Assembly (NCBI GenBank): GCA_029851415.1
Contig: CM056742.1
Location: 79,784,748-79,848,747 of the forward strand
Length of the DNA stretch: 64,000 bases
From: Eretmocerus hayati
Lineage: Eukaryota; Arthropoda; Insecta; Hymenoptera; Aphelinidae
Reading direction: 5' to 3'
The translations under genes and the position numbers were made by a program. Positions within the stretch are counted from its first letter, which is position 1. Each line of letters opens with the position of its first letter. Below the pieces are notes generated by a model. The model was not told the origin of the DNA, did not search any database, and saw nothing but the letters and a program-made list of their open reading frames with translations. This document shows positions 1 through 12,840 of this stretch, in pieces.

Positions 1-913
1 TTTTTGCAAGCATCAATGACCTAGCAAAGTGTTCACCTTTATGTTTTCGGGGTTGCTGAACACGAATCCGGAGCTCAAAAGAGTCATTTATGTGTTCCAG
101 AACCGGTACGGCTAGTTGAAAAAGAGGTTTGTTATGTAAAAATTACGTCTTTTTGGATCCGCCATTTGGAATTTCCATTCTTCAAGGGTGGATCATAGAC
201 ATAGAAGTATGGACTGCTGATCGCCTATACCTCGCGTTGACATTGAAACATAGGACTTTACGTGTGAGTGAGAGAGAAAGTATGCTCCAAGAGGGAGGCA
301 ATTGAAGAAGCGATTCCAATGTGCGTCTCTCTCGCTCTTAATGCCAGGCCTTGATGTCAACGCGCAGTATAGGGGAATAGCAGCCTCTGCTTGGATGTCT
401 ATGGGGTGGATTCGGTTCCTCCAACCCCAAAAACCCCCGGGTCAGACATTTCAGTTCGACTCGAGCATGTTTGTATGGCTTTATTTCTTCATAGGGAAGT
501 TTTTCTGGAATGGACATGATTTTCATTAATTTTCGCAGTTTTCAATAACTCCTCTACCACGATAGCGACAAAATATGGAGAATTAACCTATCTTGACGAG
601 AATCATCTCAGTTCGAGTTTGCCGTGTCACGCGTGTCTTAAAACGTAACGGGTCAAAAGTTATTCAAAATAGTGTTAGAACGTGTATATACGTCCTTTTG
701 CAGAATTAACACGCTTAGTTAGGACGTTAATACACGTCCCCGTGCGCAGAAGAGTTAAACCCAACCAGGTACTCAGAAGTCGTTAGGGAAGATCTATAAA
801 TTACGTGAGCGCTTTTTTCGGGATTTCCGGGACCCCCTACGCTGAAAATCGAGATGTCCACCGACTCCAGCGTCAACTTCGACATGTGGAAGTTATACGA
901 GTGGTCGATGCGT

Positions 914-1000
914 GAAGCTCTTATACCCCTAGTATATATAGCATCAACATGGATACAGGTATACTTATGCATCAACAGCTGATAGGGGTATAAGAGCTTC
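914..1000. repeat. inverted repeat, 17-bp perfect arms
   Basis: The arms at 914-930 and 984-1000 are exact reverse complements (GAAGCTCTTATACCCCT and its complement) and enclose a 53-bp AT-rich spacer. This may be the remains of a small palindromic MITE. No target-site duplication is evident. Confidence 0.75.
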
Positions 1001-2172
1001 GACACATGACCCGCTGAGTGCGCTACGGTTATGGGACATCTCGAATAAGGTACCGTGAGGTTTCAAGGATCTCATGATTTCCCTCTCCCGAATCTCACGT
1101 AAGTTTCTATTCGCTGGAGAATTGGGGAAGAGGTTGGCATTTCAGGCTTCCGACATTCATTGCGATTTGGATACAATGGTCATAGTATGTGTAGTAGTAC
1201 CCTAAGCGCCTGAATTCGGGATGGGTAGTAAATGACGATTTAGAGTACAATATATGTTTAGTACTTAATCTACAATTTCTCCCCAAGGATTTCGGATCCA
1301 ACCTTCGGGAGAATCGATAATTTGGTGAGACTGGTTCTCATTCTCATTGTCAGAAGTGGATATTTCTAGCAGAAGAAGTTGTGGGTCTACGTCACTGACT
1401 GAAATCTACTGAACATCTTCAGCACCGATGCACTCTTCTTTGGTACAACAAAGAACTTTATCATCCCTTCGACCTTCGACGTCCATTATTTTTCTTGATT
1501 GCTTCCCAATTTGTTTGATAGAGGGTGCTTTCTGGCGATTCAAAGATTTTCTGTGAGTCTCTTGCGACTTCTTGGGAGCAAAATAGGGACCACCTGTAAA
1601 GCACACTCGTTCACTTGTTTTACTTCGAACAGTTGGGCAAGAGGGACCGTAAGGAATGTCTTCGAAATCTTGAATTTCTCCCCAGATAATTTCATTGAGA
1701 GGGAGACGTTGAAAGAGCGTCAAGAATTTAGCTCCTGGGCTTGAATCGTCTAACAAGGTGATATCCAACCTTCTATCGTTCGCACCCAGAGTAATATATG
1801 AGTTGAAGACTGGGGCAAATAAATAGCTCGAGCTAGATCAAATATTTTGTCACGTTCCAAAATCAAAATTAAGGCTTGAGACTTCTAGAATGAGGATTAT
1901 TTATTGAATGATGGGCTCGGAATTCATTTAAAATACCAACGTTTCGCTCGTCAAAACTGCTCGAGCCTCGCCCCAGGGTACAAGATCGAGATATTATTCC
2001 AGCATCTGATTGGTGCGGGTCGAACACTGCACAGTATTTCGACATAAAATGAAAATGCACGATATTTTTACAAACTTTGGCACCAAATATTTGTCTGTGT
2101 GGTGACGCATTGTCTAATGGCGGTGTTAGCGCTCCAACAGCTGTCTATCTTATGAGTAGAATGGTCACGATA

Positions 2173-2266
2173 GTACAAAAGAGAGAAAACATTAGAGACT
2201 GTTTTTGAAGTATGATGCCGTACAAAAGAGAGAAAACATTAGAGACTGTTTTTGAAGTATGATGCC
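2173..2266. repeat. exact 47-bp tandem duplication
   Basis: Positions 2173-2219 and 2220-2266 carry the same 47-bp sequence, beginning GTACAAAAGAGAG, back to back with no mismatch that I can see. Perfect identity means a recent duplication or an assembly artefact. Confidence 0.85.
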
Positions 2267-2938
2267 ACTATCCGGGGCTCGGATTTTATCAATGACAAAC
2301 TTATATGTGTTTTCGAGTGCGTGGTGTCCTACGTTCTATTGATGGTATTTCGATGATAATGTATGTGAAGCATTTCCAAAAATCCTCTATTTTTCTTATC
2401 ACATTCACTATCCAAGATTTGAATGATTTCGGAATCGATGTTGTGCTTGTGATGCAGAGAGTGCATGACAAAGGCTGATTCCCCATCTTCATTCCCGACA
2501 TCTCTTGAATATTCGTTTACCCTCTTTCGCAAATGTCGTTGCATTTGGCCGACATAAAGGGCATCACAATCTTAGCGAATTATTCACTTCTTGCAGTACC
2601 TGTTCATTATTGTTAGTAATAATTATTTCCCTCGTGCGAGCAACAACAACATTATAAAATTATTTTAAACCATTTTTTCAACGGATGTGAATAATTCCAT
2701 TTTGGGCACGTTTAAATCAACCGTTGCAATATAGTGCATATAAAGCAGTGACAAAAATTATGGGAATTGTTTGTTCATTGTTAAAGCAAATTTTCCAGCG
2801 ATCGAGCTCCAGAAGATCTCATGGAAATTTGAGGTAGATTTGTTGAATTTTGATGTTAAATTCAGTGACCTACCGATGAATTGAGATGAGAACAGATTTT
2901 CCAGGGTTTTTATGAGCGCACAATCATGTGACGACATG

Positions 2939-2963
2939 GGTGATTGCTCATCGAGCAATCACC
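2939..2963. repeat. perfect 11-bp-arm hairpin
   Basis: GGTGATTGCTC at 2939-2949 and its reverse complement at 2953-2963 are separated by ATC. The hairpin sits at the edge of a locally GC-rich block. No function is evident. Confidence 0.7.
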
Positions 2964-3184
2964 GCGTCGTCGGGTCGGCAAAAACGACCACTCGATGAAT
3001 ACCACGAGGAATGCATCGTGCGATCACGTTTTGCTAAACTTTGCACTTTCCATGATGCGACACGCGACGAGCCGTGGGCACGTAACCCGCGACTCGCGCG
3101 CGCGCCGCATGAGACCGCTCGATCCGCTCTTTACATCAAGTACACAGCTTATTTGTATTCACTTTCCACCTCAGCGTTACATAT

Positions 3185-4755
3185 GAGTCATTCTGGAGCA
3201 AGCTGGACGAAACCGTCACCAGGGGGGTCTGGGAAAAATCCGCAAAACTCTTTTTCCATTAGTACTATGTTGAAATAGTACGGAAAAATTTTTTCAGATT
3301 TTTTCGGCTCCCCTGTGGGCCCCAGGGCCCATGAAAGGGCCATTTTAGGCCCTTTTTTAGCCTATTCTGGTACAATCATAATTCCAACGCAATTCAACAT
3401 TTTTCAACGTACGTGGGCGCATTTTTCTCGTCAAGACTAGTACTTTTGAAAAAAAATGTCCAAGGCCACTTAGTGAGCCTGACGACTTCTGCAAGCTATT
3501 TATTGAGAGCGAATTTTAGCGATTTTTAGGCTTGCTTCGAAGTGATGGAGCTCCCACAAGACATGTGACGATCGACTTTTACAACTGGTCATTTTGAAGG
3601 TCTTGAAAATACCTACAATTTGCCCACTTGTAAAAGTCAAGTATCGCACTTTTTGTTGGAGCTACAGTCGATACAAGTTGAGCTATTTAAGAAAAAGTCG
3701 AAAACTCAGGACTCGATTCCAAAAATATATTTCAATTTTTTTTCACCAAACTTGTGCGAAAATAATCTTAGGGATATCTACATTCAGTGGAAAAAATTTG
3801 GCGGAGGTTATTCTTCTGAATTTCTTTTAACGAGCGTTACAAAATGCCGCATTTCGTGGTTTTAGCAAAAACGGCATCTTTGACCACGGTCACATATGCT
3901 CCCATCTGGACTGATGTGCACCAATCTGTGTGAAAGTACTCCCCAGAGTACCCCCAAGTACGTGTAAAAAGTTGCGGGGACGAGCCTCGAGCCAGGAGCG
4001 AAACGAAGGTTCTATTTAGCGTGTCAAAAATAGGCATTATTTTGGCTATTCGAGTGTAAGCGACCGAGAACATGATTTTACTTGTTCTGGCTTACAAATG
4101 AGATAATGGGCTAGAATGAGGATCCAAACATATAATTCCGACTCAAAATGAATCCGAACACAATTCCGAGGTCAGCTTGGCTCTAAAATGTCGTCTAGTG
4201 CTTCAACAGTGTCAGAACTCGTCGACAGAATCCAAGTTTTTAAGGGGCAGAGCGAGGACTATTTAAAGCAAAACTGACCTCGGAATTGTGTTCAAATGGT
4301 CATTTCGAGTCGGAAAAGTATGTTCGAATTCTCATTCTAGCCCATTATCTCATTTGTAAGCCAGAACAAGTAAAATCATGTTCTCGGTCGCTTACGCTCG
4401 AATAGCCAAAATAATGCCTATTTTTGACACGCTAAATAGAACCTCCAGCTGGCTCCTGGCTCGAGGCTCGTCCCCGCAACTTTTTACACGTACTTGGGGG
4501 TACTTTGGGGGGTACTTTCACACAGATTGGTGCACATCAGTCCAGATGGAAGCATATGTGACCGTGGTCAAAGATGCCGTTTTTGCTAAAACCACAAAAT
4601 GCGGCCTTTTGTAACGCTCGTTAAAAAAAATTCAGAAAAATAACCTCCGCCAAATTTTCTCCACTGAAAGTAGATATCTCAAAGAATATTTTTGCACAAG
4701 TTTGGAGAGAAAAATTAAGATATATTTTTGGAATCGAGTCCTGAATTTTATTCTG
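3185..4755. mobile_element. fold-back element, truncated copy
   Basis: The left end GAGTCATTCTGGAGC at 3185 is the same terminus as the complete copy at 50739-52810. The left arm runs to about 4200. It is followed by its inverted copy, for example the segment around 3837-4073 against 4378-4614. The right arm stops near 4755 inside the sequence and lacks the matching end, so this copy is truncated. Short open frames occur in both arms as mirror images of each other and are not treated as genes. No transposase is present, so it must be non-autonomous. Confidence 0.8.
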
Positions 4756-7555
4756 GGACTCTAACGCGTTTTGAAGTACCATCGGTACGAGTGGGGGATA
4801 CTGAGAATCTCACATAGACGGAGTCGTCATGAAACGTTTCATAAAATCTTCCGAAAAATTCAAAAACATTCCGTGAATGTATACGAGTGACTGAGGTCGT
4901 TTCTAATATTCGCATCTTGTATGCCAATGGATGATGGGATCTGGTAGAACCGACACTCTTCGATATTTGGTGTGTTTTCGACACTTTTCGATAGGTCATA
5001 AGCCTTTACCATTACCATTGGGCGATCCTAATCATGAACTCGAAAAGTTAAGAATCTTCAACATTCATCCGAGTATCCTATAAGACATCTAAGACATCTC
5101 CGTCCGGTAAACGACCGACCCTTACCAAATCAATGCAAGTTTCAGACCAAATTTTTAGAAAATCCCCAAAATGTGGCGCAGGACTTTTTGTTCTGTAAGT
5201 CATTTAGCGATTTTTCTCAGATGATCCACATGCGAGATTATGTTTTCGGAGACATCAAAGAAGTTGTCTAGGAATGTTTAGATATGTACACAGCGTTTTT
5301 CAGCATTTTTACTTTTGGGGGCCAAAAGTCAAAAAATCCTGTGATTCCCTCATATAGAGTCTACTGAGTTTTAAACAGAATTAAGAAAATCACTGCACAA
5401 TATTCTTGCTATAGGTTCTAAAATAAATTGATGCGTTTTGGCGTTCACGTTAATTACGAATGGTCAGCGGCCCCGAGTATGAGCCGCACTCGCGTACAAT
5501 CCTCACTCTGATCTTCTGAATCCTACAATAGATAAAAAAGTGCGGCTTATATTCGGATAATACGATATGAGTGGGATTAAAAAATTAGAGTATTTCCCTC
5601 AGACCATCGACCCATCAAAATTCCTTTTAACATCGTTTGAAAATACGTGTATAAGTTGCTGAATCCACAACTGGCTCTTGAGTATATGAATCCCGGATAC
5701 CTGAGTGGCAGGATGTGGGTAATTCCGCCAACTCGAGATTGAGAGGAGAAAAAATTTTTCTTGAGGCACATTACCCAGCGACAGTTTTTCTTGTTTCCTG
5801 TGCCAAAAGGAGTAATAAAACCCCTGAGTGCACGGTTTTTATGATAGGGTCTTCTGGGAAATCTATATCTCGTCAATCAAACGATGCTAGAGAAATTATT
5901 CCCTCTACTCTTCTCCTACCTACTTTCTCAGCATGAAACCATAATTTGGAAGAATTTCAACCAAATGAAATCGACTGATGGAAGCTTTTCGTGTCCATAG
6001 AACCGTGGAGCATGAAACGAACCACCCCCTAGCAATCAGATATCTTTCTAAACATGCCCAGGAACACTTCAAAGAAATTTGGAGACGATTGGACTCGATC
6101 TCGAGATTTAATTCGACTTTTTGTAAGGGAGAAAGGCCGAAATTTGACCCTGGATTCGGAAAAAGGGCGTAATTGCATTTTTTGAAATTGCTGAAAAAAG
6201 CTCAAAATCGAATTTCATCCCCCGGTTCGAGTTGGGCTATTCCGAGAATGCTATCTTCTTCGAATTAAGTCAGGTCTACTCGTCCAAGTATGGCTCTGGC
6301 GGTTTTTATCAAGTTTCTATTGATTTTCTCAAAATGACCCTCTTGCAACTAGGCCCTTCTTCCACGCGGCCCCTCAGTCATAATTATTGTCAGATTTTGT
6401 CAGTACAGATGCCTAGGATCATATCCAACCACAACTCCATCCTCGGGTGACAAGCGTATGTTCACGTTCTTAAAAAACGTCGTGATCGTATCAAATCTCA
6501 CCATATATGTGGATTTCCAGGATCCCCAGGGTCGAAATTCAAAAGACCCATGCATCTCTATCATCCATCACTGTGAAAACCAACTTTCAAAGGACAAATG
6601 AAAGAGCCATCTGTCCATATTTCGATGTGCCATCAATTTTATCGTGTTTTCCAACCGACTAACGCAACTTTTTTCTCGCGTCAGAGTTGCGATTAGTTTG
6701 ATTCTACGATAGGCTCACATCCGGCTTGAAGCACTATGTTGGTGACACTCAGACGATGAATTTTCCGTGGTTCCGATGGGGAAAAGAGGATAGGTCTTTT
6801 GGGTAATGCTGTGTGAATGCGAAAACTAGAAAAAGATCGAATCACAGGTTCCCATTGGAAACACCTCCTTGAATATTCTCGATCGATAAGCACACTTATC
6901 TGCATCTGGTTTTGTGATAGTGTGGTATGATGAAATGGTGTTTGATGCTTTATAAAATTTTTTTATGACAGGGTCTTTTGGGGTACACGCTGAAGAATGC
7001 TGCCGATGGTAGTGAATACCACCCACTTACTCTGACGAAAAGCCTATTATTCCATGATTCTGAGACCTTTAGTGAATAGGTAGGCGCTAAATTATATTTG
7101 AGATGAATCTTGGCACTATTTGGACCATGTTTGAGCATTGAGGACAAGCGTTTTGGTACAGACAAAGTGTATAGCCTTGCATACCACGTCTTTTCTCAGT
7201 TGGCGGAATTACCCATATATTCATTAATTTCCACGAAGCGTCATCATATTATTTCTCACGGAAATGGTCATAGATTTGACGCATGGTTGTCAGGTCGTGT
7301 GCTCACAAGGTTCGGTCCAGTCAACTATAAGAAGATCCCGTTCAAGACCGTGGACCAAGTCATGGAGCCTGCTGGGACGCTTTACTGAGTGGCCAAGCAC
7401 AGGCCTCCGAAATGTGTATTCATTGTGATAGTAAATTTTATAAAGGGAGGGAGAGTATAAGTTCCTCTGATCCTGGAGGGGGTTGGCGAGCAGAGCGAGC
7501 AGGTGGGCTTGCCCCCCCCCCCTAGTATGTATATCTCCTTATACTATATAGTTGT
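4756..7555. other. no gene recognised
   Basis: AT-rich DNA without a supported gene. The longest frames are about 100 codons, lack recognisable domains and compete with frames on the other strand. I see no RNA gene or mobile-element terminus. Confidence 0.5.
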
Positions 7556-7875
7556 TTTTCATTTTGCCGCCCACTCCGCCCCACACCACCCCACGCCACC
7601 CCACTCCGTCCCACACTGCCGTTCAAAATCCACCCCACTCTTCATTTTTTTGTCCGCCCCACATCGACATCCAGAATCCGCCCCACTCTTCGTTTCATTG
7701 CCCGCCCGACACTGCCGTCCAAATTACGCCTCAAGCTGCCTTCTGAAATCCGCCCCACAATAACGTTCAAAATCCGCCCCACACTGCCATAAAAAATCCG
7801 CCCTACTCTCCATTTTATTGTCCGCCCCGCACTGACATGCACAGTCCGCCCCACACTGTTGTTCAAAGTCCACCT
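7556..7875. repeat. 24-bp minisatellite, array 1
   Basis: Units of about 24-25 bp built on CCGCCCCACACTGCC recur roughly a dozen times. Two subtypes alternate: one continues with a CAAAAT-like end and the other has the form CACTCTTCATTTT. The units are diverged from one another. A related, more decayed array lies at 14489-14660. The single long frame through it on the minus strand is a product of the repeat and is not a gene. Confidence 0.8.
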
Positions 7876-8267
7876 CATTTTTGCTTCCTCCAAAGAGAAA
7901 GCTTTGTTTTCACCCTAACGAAGATTTAATCAAATTTTTCTTTGAAACCAATATATCCTCCAACAAAATTCCTCTCATCTAAAAAAGCCTGACACCATTC
8001 TCTTCCTCTCGCCAAAATCTATCAATTGTAGGTAACACTTTTCCTCATAACTGCCCCCTGAATCTGCCAGAAACTCATCTTTGCGCCCCTCTGTCCGTGT
8101 TTGTATGTGCGTGTGTGTGTAACCGTTGTTTTATACCGCACACTCTCTCTCTCTTTTACTGTTCACCTTATCAACTTTTGGCTCTCGACAAGTTGGACAA
8201 TATCCAATTTCTGATAGCCCAGTGATTTGGCAGCTTTCCTCTCTCACCAGGAGAGTGTTTCAGATCC
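7876..8267. repeat. minisatellite-flanking repeat spacer
   Basis: The order of short landmarks here (a CTCGCC block, a CAATTGTAGG-like block, a TCTGTCC/TGTATGTGCGTGTG block) matches the order found after the second minisatellite array at 14661-14900. The array and its 3' flank were therefore duplicated together before they diverged. No gene is seen. Confidence 0.5.
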
Positions 8268-8552
8268 GGGTCACGGATTTGGCTGAAACTTCGGAAATAG
8301 TCTTCGTTTAGTGTCAAAAGATGAAACCCAAAATTATAGACCCTGACGCTCAAGCGTTTCTGAGCCACAGCCAAGGACATTAGCATTGCAGGTATACCTA
8401 TATGTATGATTTCTAACATGGGCCTATATGGGCAATGCTAATGTCCTTGGCTGTGGCTCGGAAACGCTTGAGCGTTAGGGTCTATAATTTTGGGTTTCAT
8501 CTTTTGGTACTAGAAGAAGACTATTTCCAAAGTTTCAGCCAAATCCGCAACT
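8268..8552. repeat. palindromic element with ~120-bp arms
   Basis: The arms at about 8268-8389 and 8432-8552 are imperfect inverted copies, sharing for example the block from ACCCAAAATTATAG to CATTAGCATTGC, around a roughly 42-bp centre. The arms read as similar open frames on opposite strands, which is the expected mirror effect and not evidence of genes. It is probably a MITE-like fold-back insertion. Confidence 0.75.
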
Positions 8553-8572
8553 CTCAATACATAATGGTATAT

Positions 8573-8811
8573 TACGCAACAAGTGCGAGAAGGTCAATTT
8601 CCGCACAAGTTGCCAAACGAGTGCGAGAAGTTAATATTCACGCACACTTTGGAACTTCTCGCACAGCCAGAAGAACACATTTACGCACGCTCGCGAAGCG
8701 ACTTGTTGAAATATGTACTTTTGGGTGTGCGAGAAGTTTCGAAGTGTGCGTGAATGTTACTTCTCGCGCGAGTTGGCAACGTGTGCGGAAACTTCTCGCA
8801 CGTGTTGCGTA
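8573..8811. repeat. palindrome rich in GTGCGAGAAG motifs
   Basis: The outer ends TACGCAAC...GTTGCGTA and most of the interior pair as imperfect inverted arms of roughly 95 bp. The decamer GTGCGAGAAG or its complement occurs five times exactly within it. It lies directly against the next palindrome (8816-9106), which uses the same motif. Confidence 0.75.
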
Positions 8812-8815
8812 TACT

Positions 8816-9106
8816 ATTTTTTGCAACTGTGCGCGAAGTTGTAATTAAATGCACCACTGTCCGAGCAAGATCATCTTGAGAAAGAAGTTTTCAAGAAAAG
8901 CCAAATTCAGAGGGATGACGTGACATCATATTTTGGAACTGTGCGTGAATGAAAATGCATTAGAGCGAGAAGTTACATTTACGCACACTTCATCAGTGCG
9001 TAAATGTAAAACTGTGCGAGAAGTCATTCACACATTACTTCTCGCACTGTAAATAATGAAGAGAAGTCTCATTTTTTTACAACTTCGCGCACACAGTTGC
9101 AAAAAT
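8816..9106. repeat. second palindrome sharing the GTGCGAGAAG motif
   Basis: Terminal arms of about 27 bp (TTTTTGCAACTGTGCGCGAAG near 8816, its near-complement ending about 9106) flank an interior with inner inverted segments (CATTTACGCACAC / GTGCGTAAATG) and two more exact motif copies. The arms differ by a 2-bp insertion on the right side. Confidence 0.7.
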
Positions 9107-9527
9107 ATCTTTTCCTAACACAATCCCACCGTGAATTGAGTCGCCTAAATTAGAATTTTGCCTGCATAATCCATCGATTGGTTAATACCGAATTTTCATT
9201 CAATCTTTACAGATTGCGAATTTTCCAAAATTCAAAATTTCCACGGAAGACTTCTTTTATTCATTATTTTCAAACCCACTGCATCGAAATTCAATCTCAA
9301 CCAAACGACGGATATTGTTAAAAAAATCTCAATCTAGGAAGAATAAATCTCTCTCAAACGCTTCCTCAAAAGTATCCTTTTCATCACTCAAAAAATAGTA
9401 GAACATTTTTATTAATATTCTTTTTTCCCTCGTATCATTCCTCCACGACTCATTCATCTCAATCTTAATGACCCAAAGATCTACTTATGCACCGTTCTGA
9501 ATCGATTGGTTGATACCAAATTTTATT
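9107..9527. repeat. diverged repeat flanking the LINE, left part
   Basis: The block starting near 9170 (ATCGATTGGTTAATACC) starts again near 9500 (ATCGATTGGTTGATACC). This gives a unit of roughly 325 bp whose second copy is broken by the LINE at 9527. The continuation appears beyond the LINE at 14123-14488, where landmarks such as CTCTCAACCAAA and AATCTCT(C/G)T recur in the same order. Confidence 0.55.
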
Positions 9528-9930
9528 TTTATTTTTTTTATTTTATTTTATTTCATTAAACGGTCCCGAAGACCTTTTTACAAAAATACTATAAATATCT
9601 GCAACCAGATGATTATCAACAGCACACTGCTGAGTGCTGCAAAATGATAAGTCATTTATACTATATCTAATCATCTAATCAATAGAATGATAAATATCAT
9701 AGCTACTAAAATTTGTAACAAAAAATAGTTTGTACCGCATTATGATTATAAATCATCTCATCTATAGTCTCATCATAGAAAAGGAAAAATATAACAGTAA
9801 TAGATTATTAATTTGGAGAACTCGTTATCTGATAATGGAGCTTATAAGTTCAATAATATCGCTCGCCACCAATGTAAGGGTAGAATTACAGCATAAATAG
9901 AATTTTGTAGTCTTAGCTTTTCAGCTAATA

Positions 9931-12840
9931 TTATTCATACCTTAGAAGTTCATTCCTAGCCATTGATTTGAATGTTGAAATTGATATACCACTGTATTCA
10001 TACCAGTTGAAATTTTCATTAGCATTTATACACATTCGATTTAAGCATGAATTTGAGCTGTTAGCATTGAGGTGAAATAAAATTTCATTTCTCCTTAGCC
10101 TCACATCAGGGATTCTGATGGAGATTTTTTCCAACAATTCTGGTGCATCAATGTGATTTGACAGTAATTTGAAGAGAAAAAGGGAGTCTTGGTAGCACCA
10201 AAATGACTCAACTGAACATATTCCATACTTTTCTGTTACTTTAGTATAATCATGATAATCTAATCTCATTGGCGATCCATCGAAATGAGCTAGAAAACGT
10301 AGAAACTTATGTTGAAGAGTTTCGATTTCTTTACGCATTTTTTTAGTTTGTGGAAGCTAAATAGATGAAGCGTAAACCATATTTGACCTTACTAATGCTA
10401 AATATAAGGTGCATAAAGTTTCAGGCTTTCTGAATAGAATTGATTTTCTCCTAAGCATAGCTAACATCCTAGCCGCTTTGAATTTTACAAGTCTTACGTG
10501 CGACTCAAAGTTGAGTTTACTGTCAAGGATAACTCCAAGATCTTTAATTTCATCAACTCTACGGAGAGAGGTACCACACAGAATGTAGTCAAAAGTTATG
10601 AGGTCATGTGATCTTTTTGCAAATGATATGATGTTACATTTCTTTACATTGAAACTCAGTTTGTTGTCTGTCATCCACTGTTGGAGTGCATCCAGGTCTA
10701 ATTGCAAAAATTGCGCATCTTCTCTACTGTTTATGATTCTAAAGATTTTCAGATCATCAGCAAAAAGCAAGGCTTTAGAATGTTTCATTGTTGCCAAAGC
10801 ATCATTTACGAAAATATTGAAAAACAGGGTTCCCATATGTGATCCTTGAGGTACATCTGAAAGTACCTCAAAGGGATCAGAAGTAATTCCATTGACTCTG
10901 ACTGCTTGGGTTCTATCTGACAAATGAGATTTAATCCAGCGATGTAGAGATCCAGTAATTCCTAAATTGTGCAATTTGTTAAGTAGAATGTCATGATTGA
11001 CTGAGTCAAATGCTTTAGAAATATCAGTGTACACAGCATCAACCTGAAATCCACAACCAAACGCTCCGAATATGAATTCAATTAAGCATGCTAAGTTAGT
11101 AGTGGTGGAGCGTTTTGGCATGAATCCATGTTGATTAAAGTGTATAAATTTGTGAAGATGCAGAGATAACTTTTTTTCAACAATAGAGTCAAATAATTTT
11201 CCAAAAAGTGAGACTTTGGAGATCGGTCTATAGTTCTCAACTTGGTAGGTATCCCCTCCTTTGGGGATAGGAGATACCCAACTAGATCTCCAAATTTTAG
11301 GGAAGGAACCTGTTCTCAAAGAGAAGTTATATAGGAAGAGTAAGGGGTCCACTAAACCTAGGTAACAATTTTTGGCTAAAAGAGCATGAATCCCATCAGG
11401 TCCAATGCCCAATTTTTCACTAGTGAACTGTAGCGCCAGTAATACTTCATCTTTAGTAACCTCAAGACTAGAGACAGCAAAAGAGTCAAAATTCTCATTA
11501 TCGGGTGGAGTCTGTGGACTTTCATGTTGTTTGTAAAACGTGGAAAAATACTCAGCTAAAAGTTGAACACTATGACCGGAAGTCGACGCTTGCTTCCCTT
11601 GATAATTTAAAGTTTCGGGTATACTACTCTTGGGTGACGGATTAGCTAGTTTCCAAAAGGCATTACTATCTACGTTAATTTCAGCCTCTATTTGATTGGT
11701 GTAATCCTTTCGGTCTCTAGCTATCAGTACTTGCACTTCCTTCTCTGAGATCTAAAATTCTCTTTAGCCAAAGGACTATCAGAATTTTTTATTTGCTTAT
11801 GCAAGATATTTTTTTTTCTAATTTCATTTATAAGCTCCTTTGAGAACCAAGGGGGATAGTGTGATATGAAGTTCTTTTGGTAAGGAACATAGCACGCAAT
11901 GATTTCAAATAAAAAAGTATAAAATTTATCAACAGCAACGTCCACAGACTCATCCCCTTTAAAAAACAATTCCCAGTCAGTGCTATTTAGTTTCTCATTA
12001 ATTTCATCATAGTCTGCTGATTTATAATTAAATTGATAACCAGTACCATTAATGAATGAGCTTGCTTCTAAGACTCTGTTTGGAATTTCAATAGAATAGG
12101 CAACATGGAAGGAATCATGGTGCAACATTGGGTCAGCACTGACTGTAAATACTACATCTTTAATATTAGTAAATATCAGAACAAGAATATTCCCTATTTC
12201 ATTTGGCACACCATAAAAATTAAATAAGTTGAATTGATTGACACAGAGCTCAACGGCTGATACACCATCTTTAACAACCACACTTCTGTGCCGACCTTGA
12301 GCATAAATAATGTCCTGATTACTAGTCCATGTATATTGAGGGAGATTGAAGCCCCCACAAAGTGAAATCTCATGATCAGGAGACTTCTTGTGAGCAGCAT
12401 ATAATTCTTCTGTAACAGCATCAAAGGCAGCAACAAATTCAGCAGGATTACTTGTTGAGGGAGGATGATAACAAACAGCAAGTAGCAACTTTCTCCCACC
12501 AGTGGTGATCTCAACTATCAGTAGTTCATGACTGAGGGCAACTTTCTTGACAACTGTACATTCTAGTACAGATTTGAAGTATAGTATTAGGCCACCACCT
12601 CTTGATTTACCACAGTATTCAAAGATTCTATCCAGCCTCACGAAATCATATCCTTGCACTTGTAAATCGGCATCTTTAATAGAAGAGTCAAACCACGTTT
12701 CAGCGATTCCAACAATATCATATTCAACAGATGAAGTGAGTAGATTGTCTTTAAAGTGGACTATTCGCTTTTTCAAACTGCCAACATTCTGGAAGTACAG
12801 CTTTATTTCTTTTTGTTGAGACTTTTTCAGTTTTTTTTTA
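9931..12840 (-). pseudogene. LINE ORF2: endonuclease and reverse transcriptase
   Basis: The first part is an APE-type endonuclease (YFQNVGSL, AETWF, GGGLILYF). The usual GDFN site reads GGFN, so a conserved acidic residue is lost. A frameshift near 11730 leads into the reverse transcriptase (SKAFDSVNHDILL, VPQGSHMG, LLFADDLKIF). The catalytic FADD is intact, but the usual GVPQG has become DVPQG. The conserved tryptophan after YASSI is now TAG at 10357-10359 (TGG to TAG), after which the same frame continues to a stop at 9931. The VPQGSH(L/M)G block and the PHD-type ORF1 favour the Jockey/CR1 group. It is related to, but clearly diverged from, the plus-strand LINE at 39104-40412. Confidence 0.85.

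Larger units (their letters stand above)
1..3184. other. no gene recognised
   Basis: No coding region can be supported here. Reading frames are short and overlap on both strands, with no domain I recognise. The stretch holds a 17-bp-arm inverted repeat, an exact 47-bp tandem duplication and an 11-bp-arm hairpin, each listed separately. The segment from about 2930 to 3130 is visibly more GC-rich than its surroundings. Confidence 0.5.

Noticed and set aside
1406..1768. 120-codon minus-strand frame with a competing plus-strand frame
   Set aside because: No recognisable domain, no splice or start context, and the opposite strand is equally open.
3837..4614. Two 78-codon frames with nearly the same product on opposite strands (also near 51390 and 51969)
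   Set aside because: They are mirror copies in the arms of the fold-back elements, not independent genes.
7642..7893. Minus-strand frame with VGR(T/I) repeats
   Set aside because: It is the translation of the 24-bp minisatellite; the periodicity is explained by the DNA repeat.
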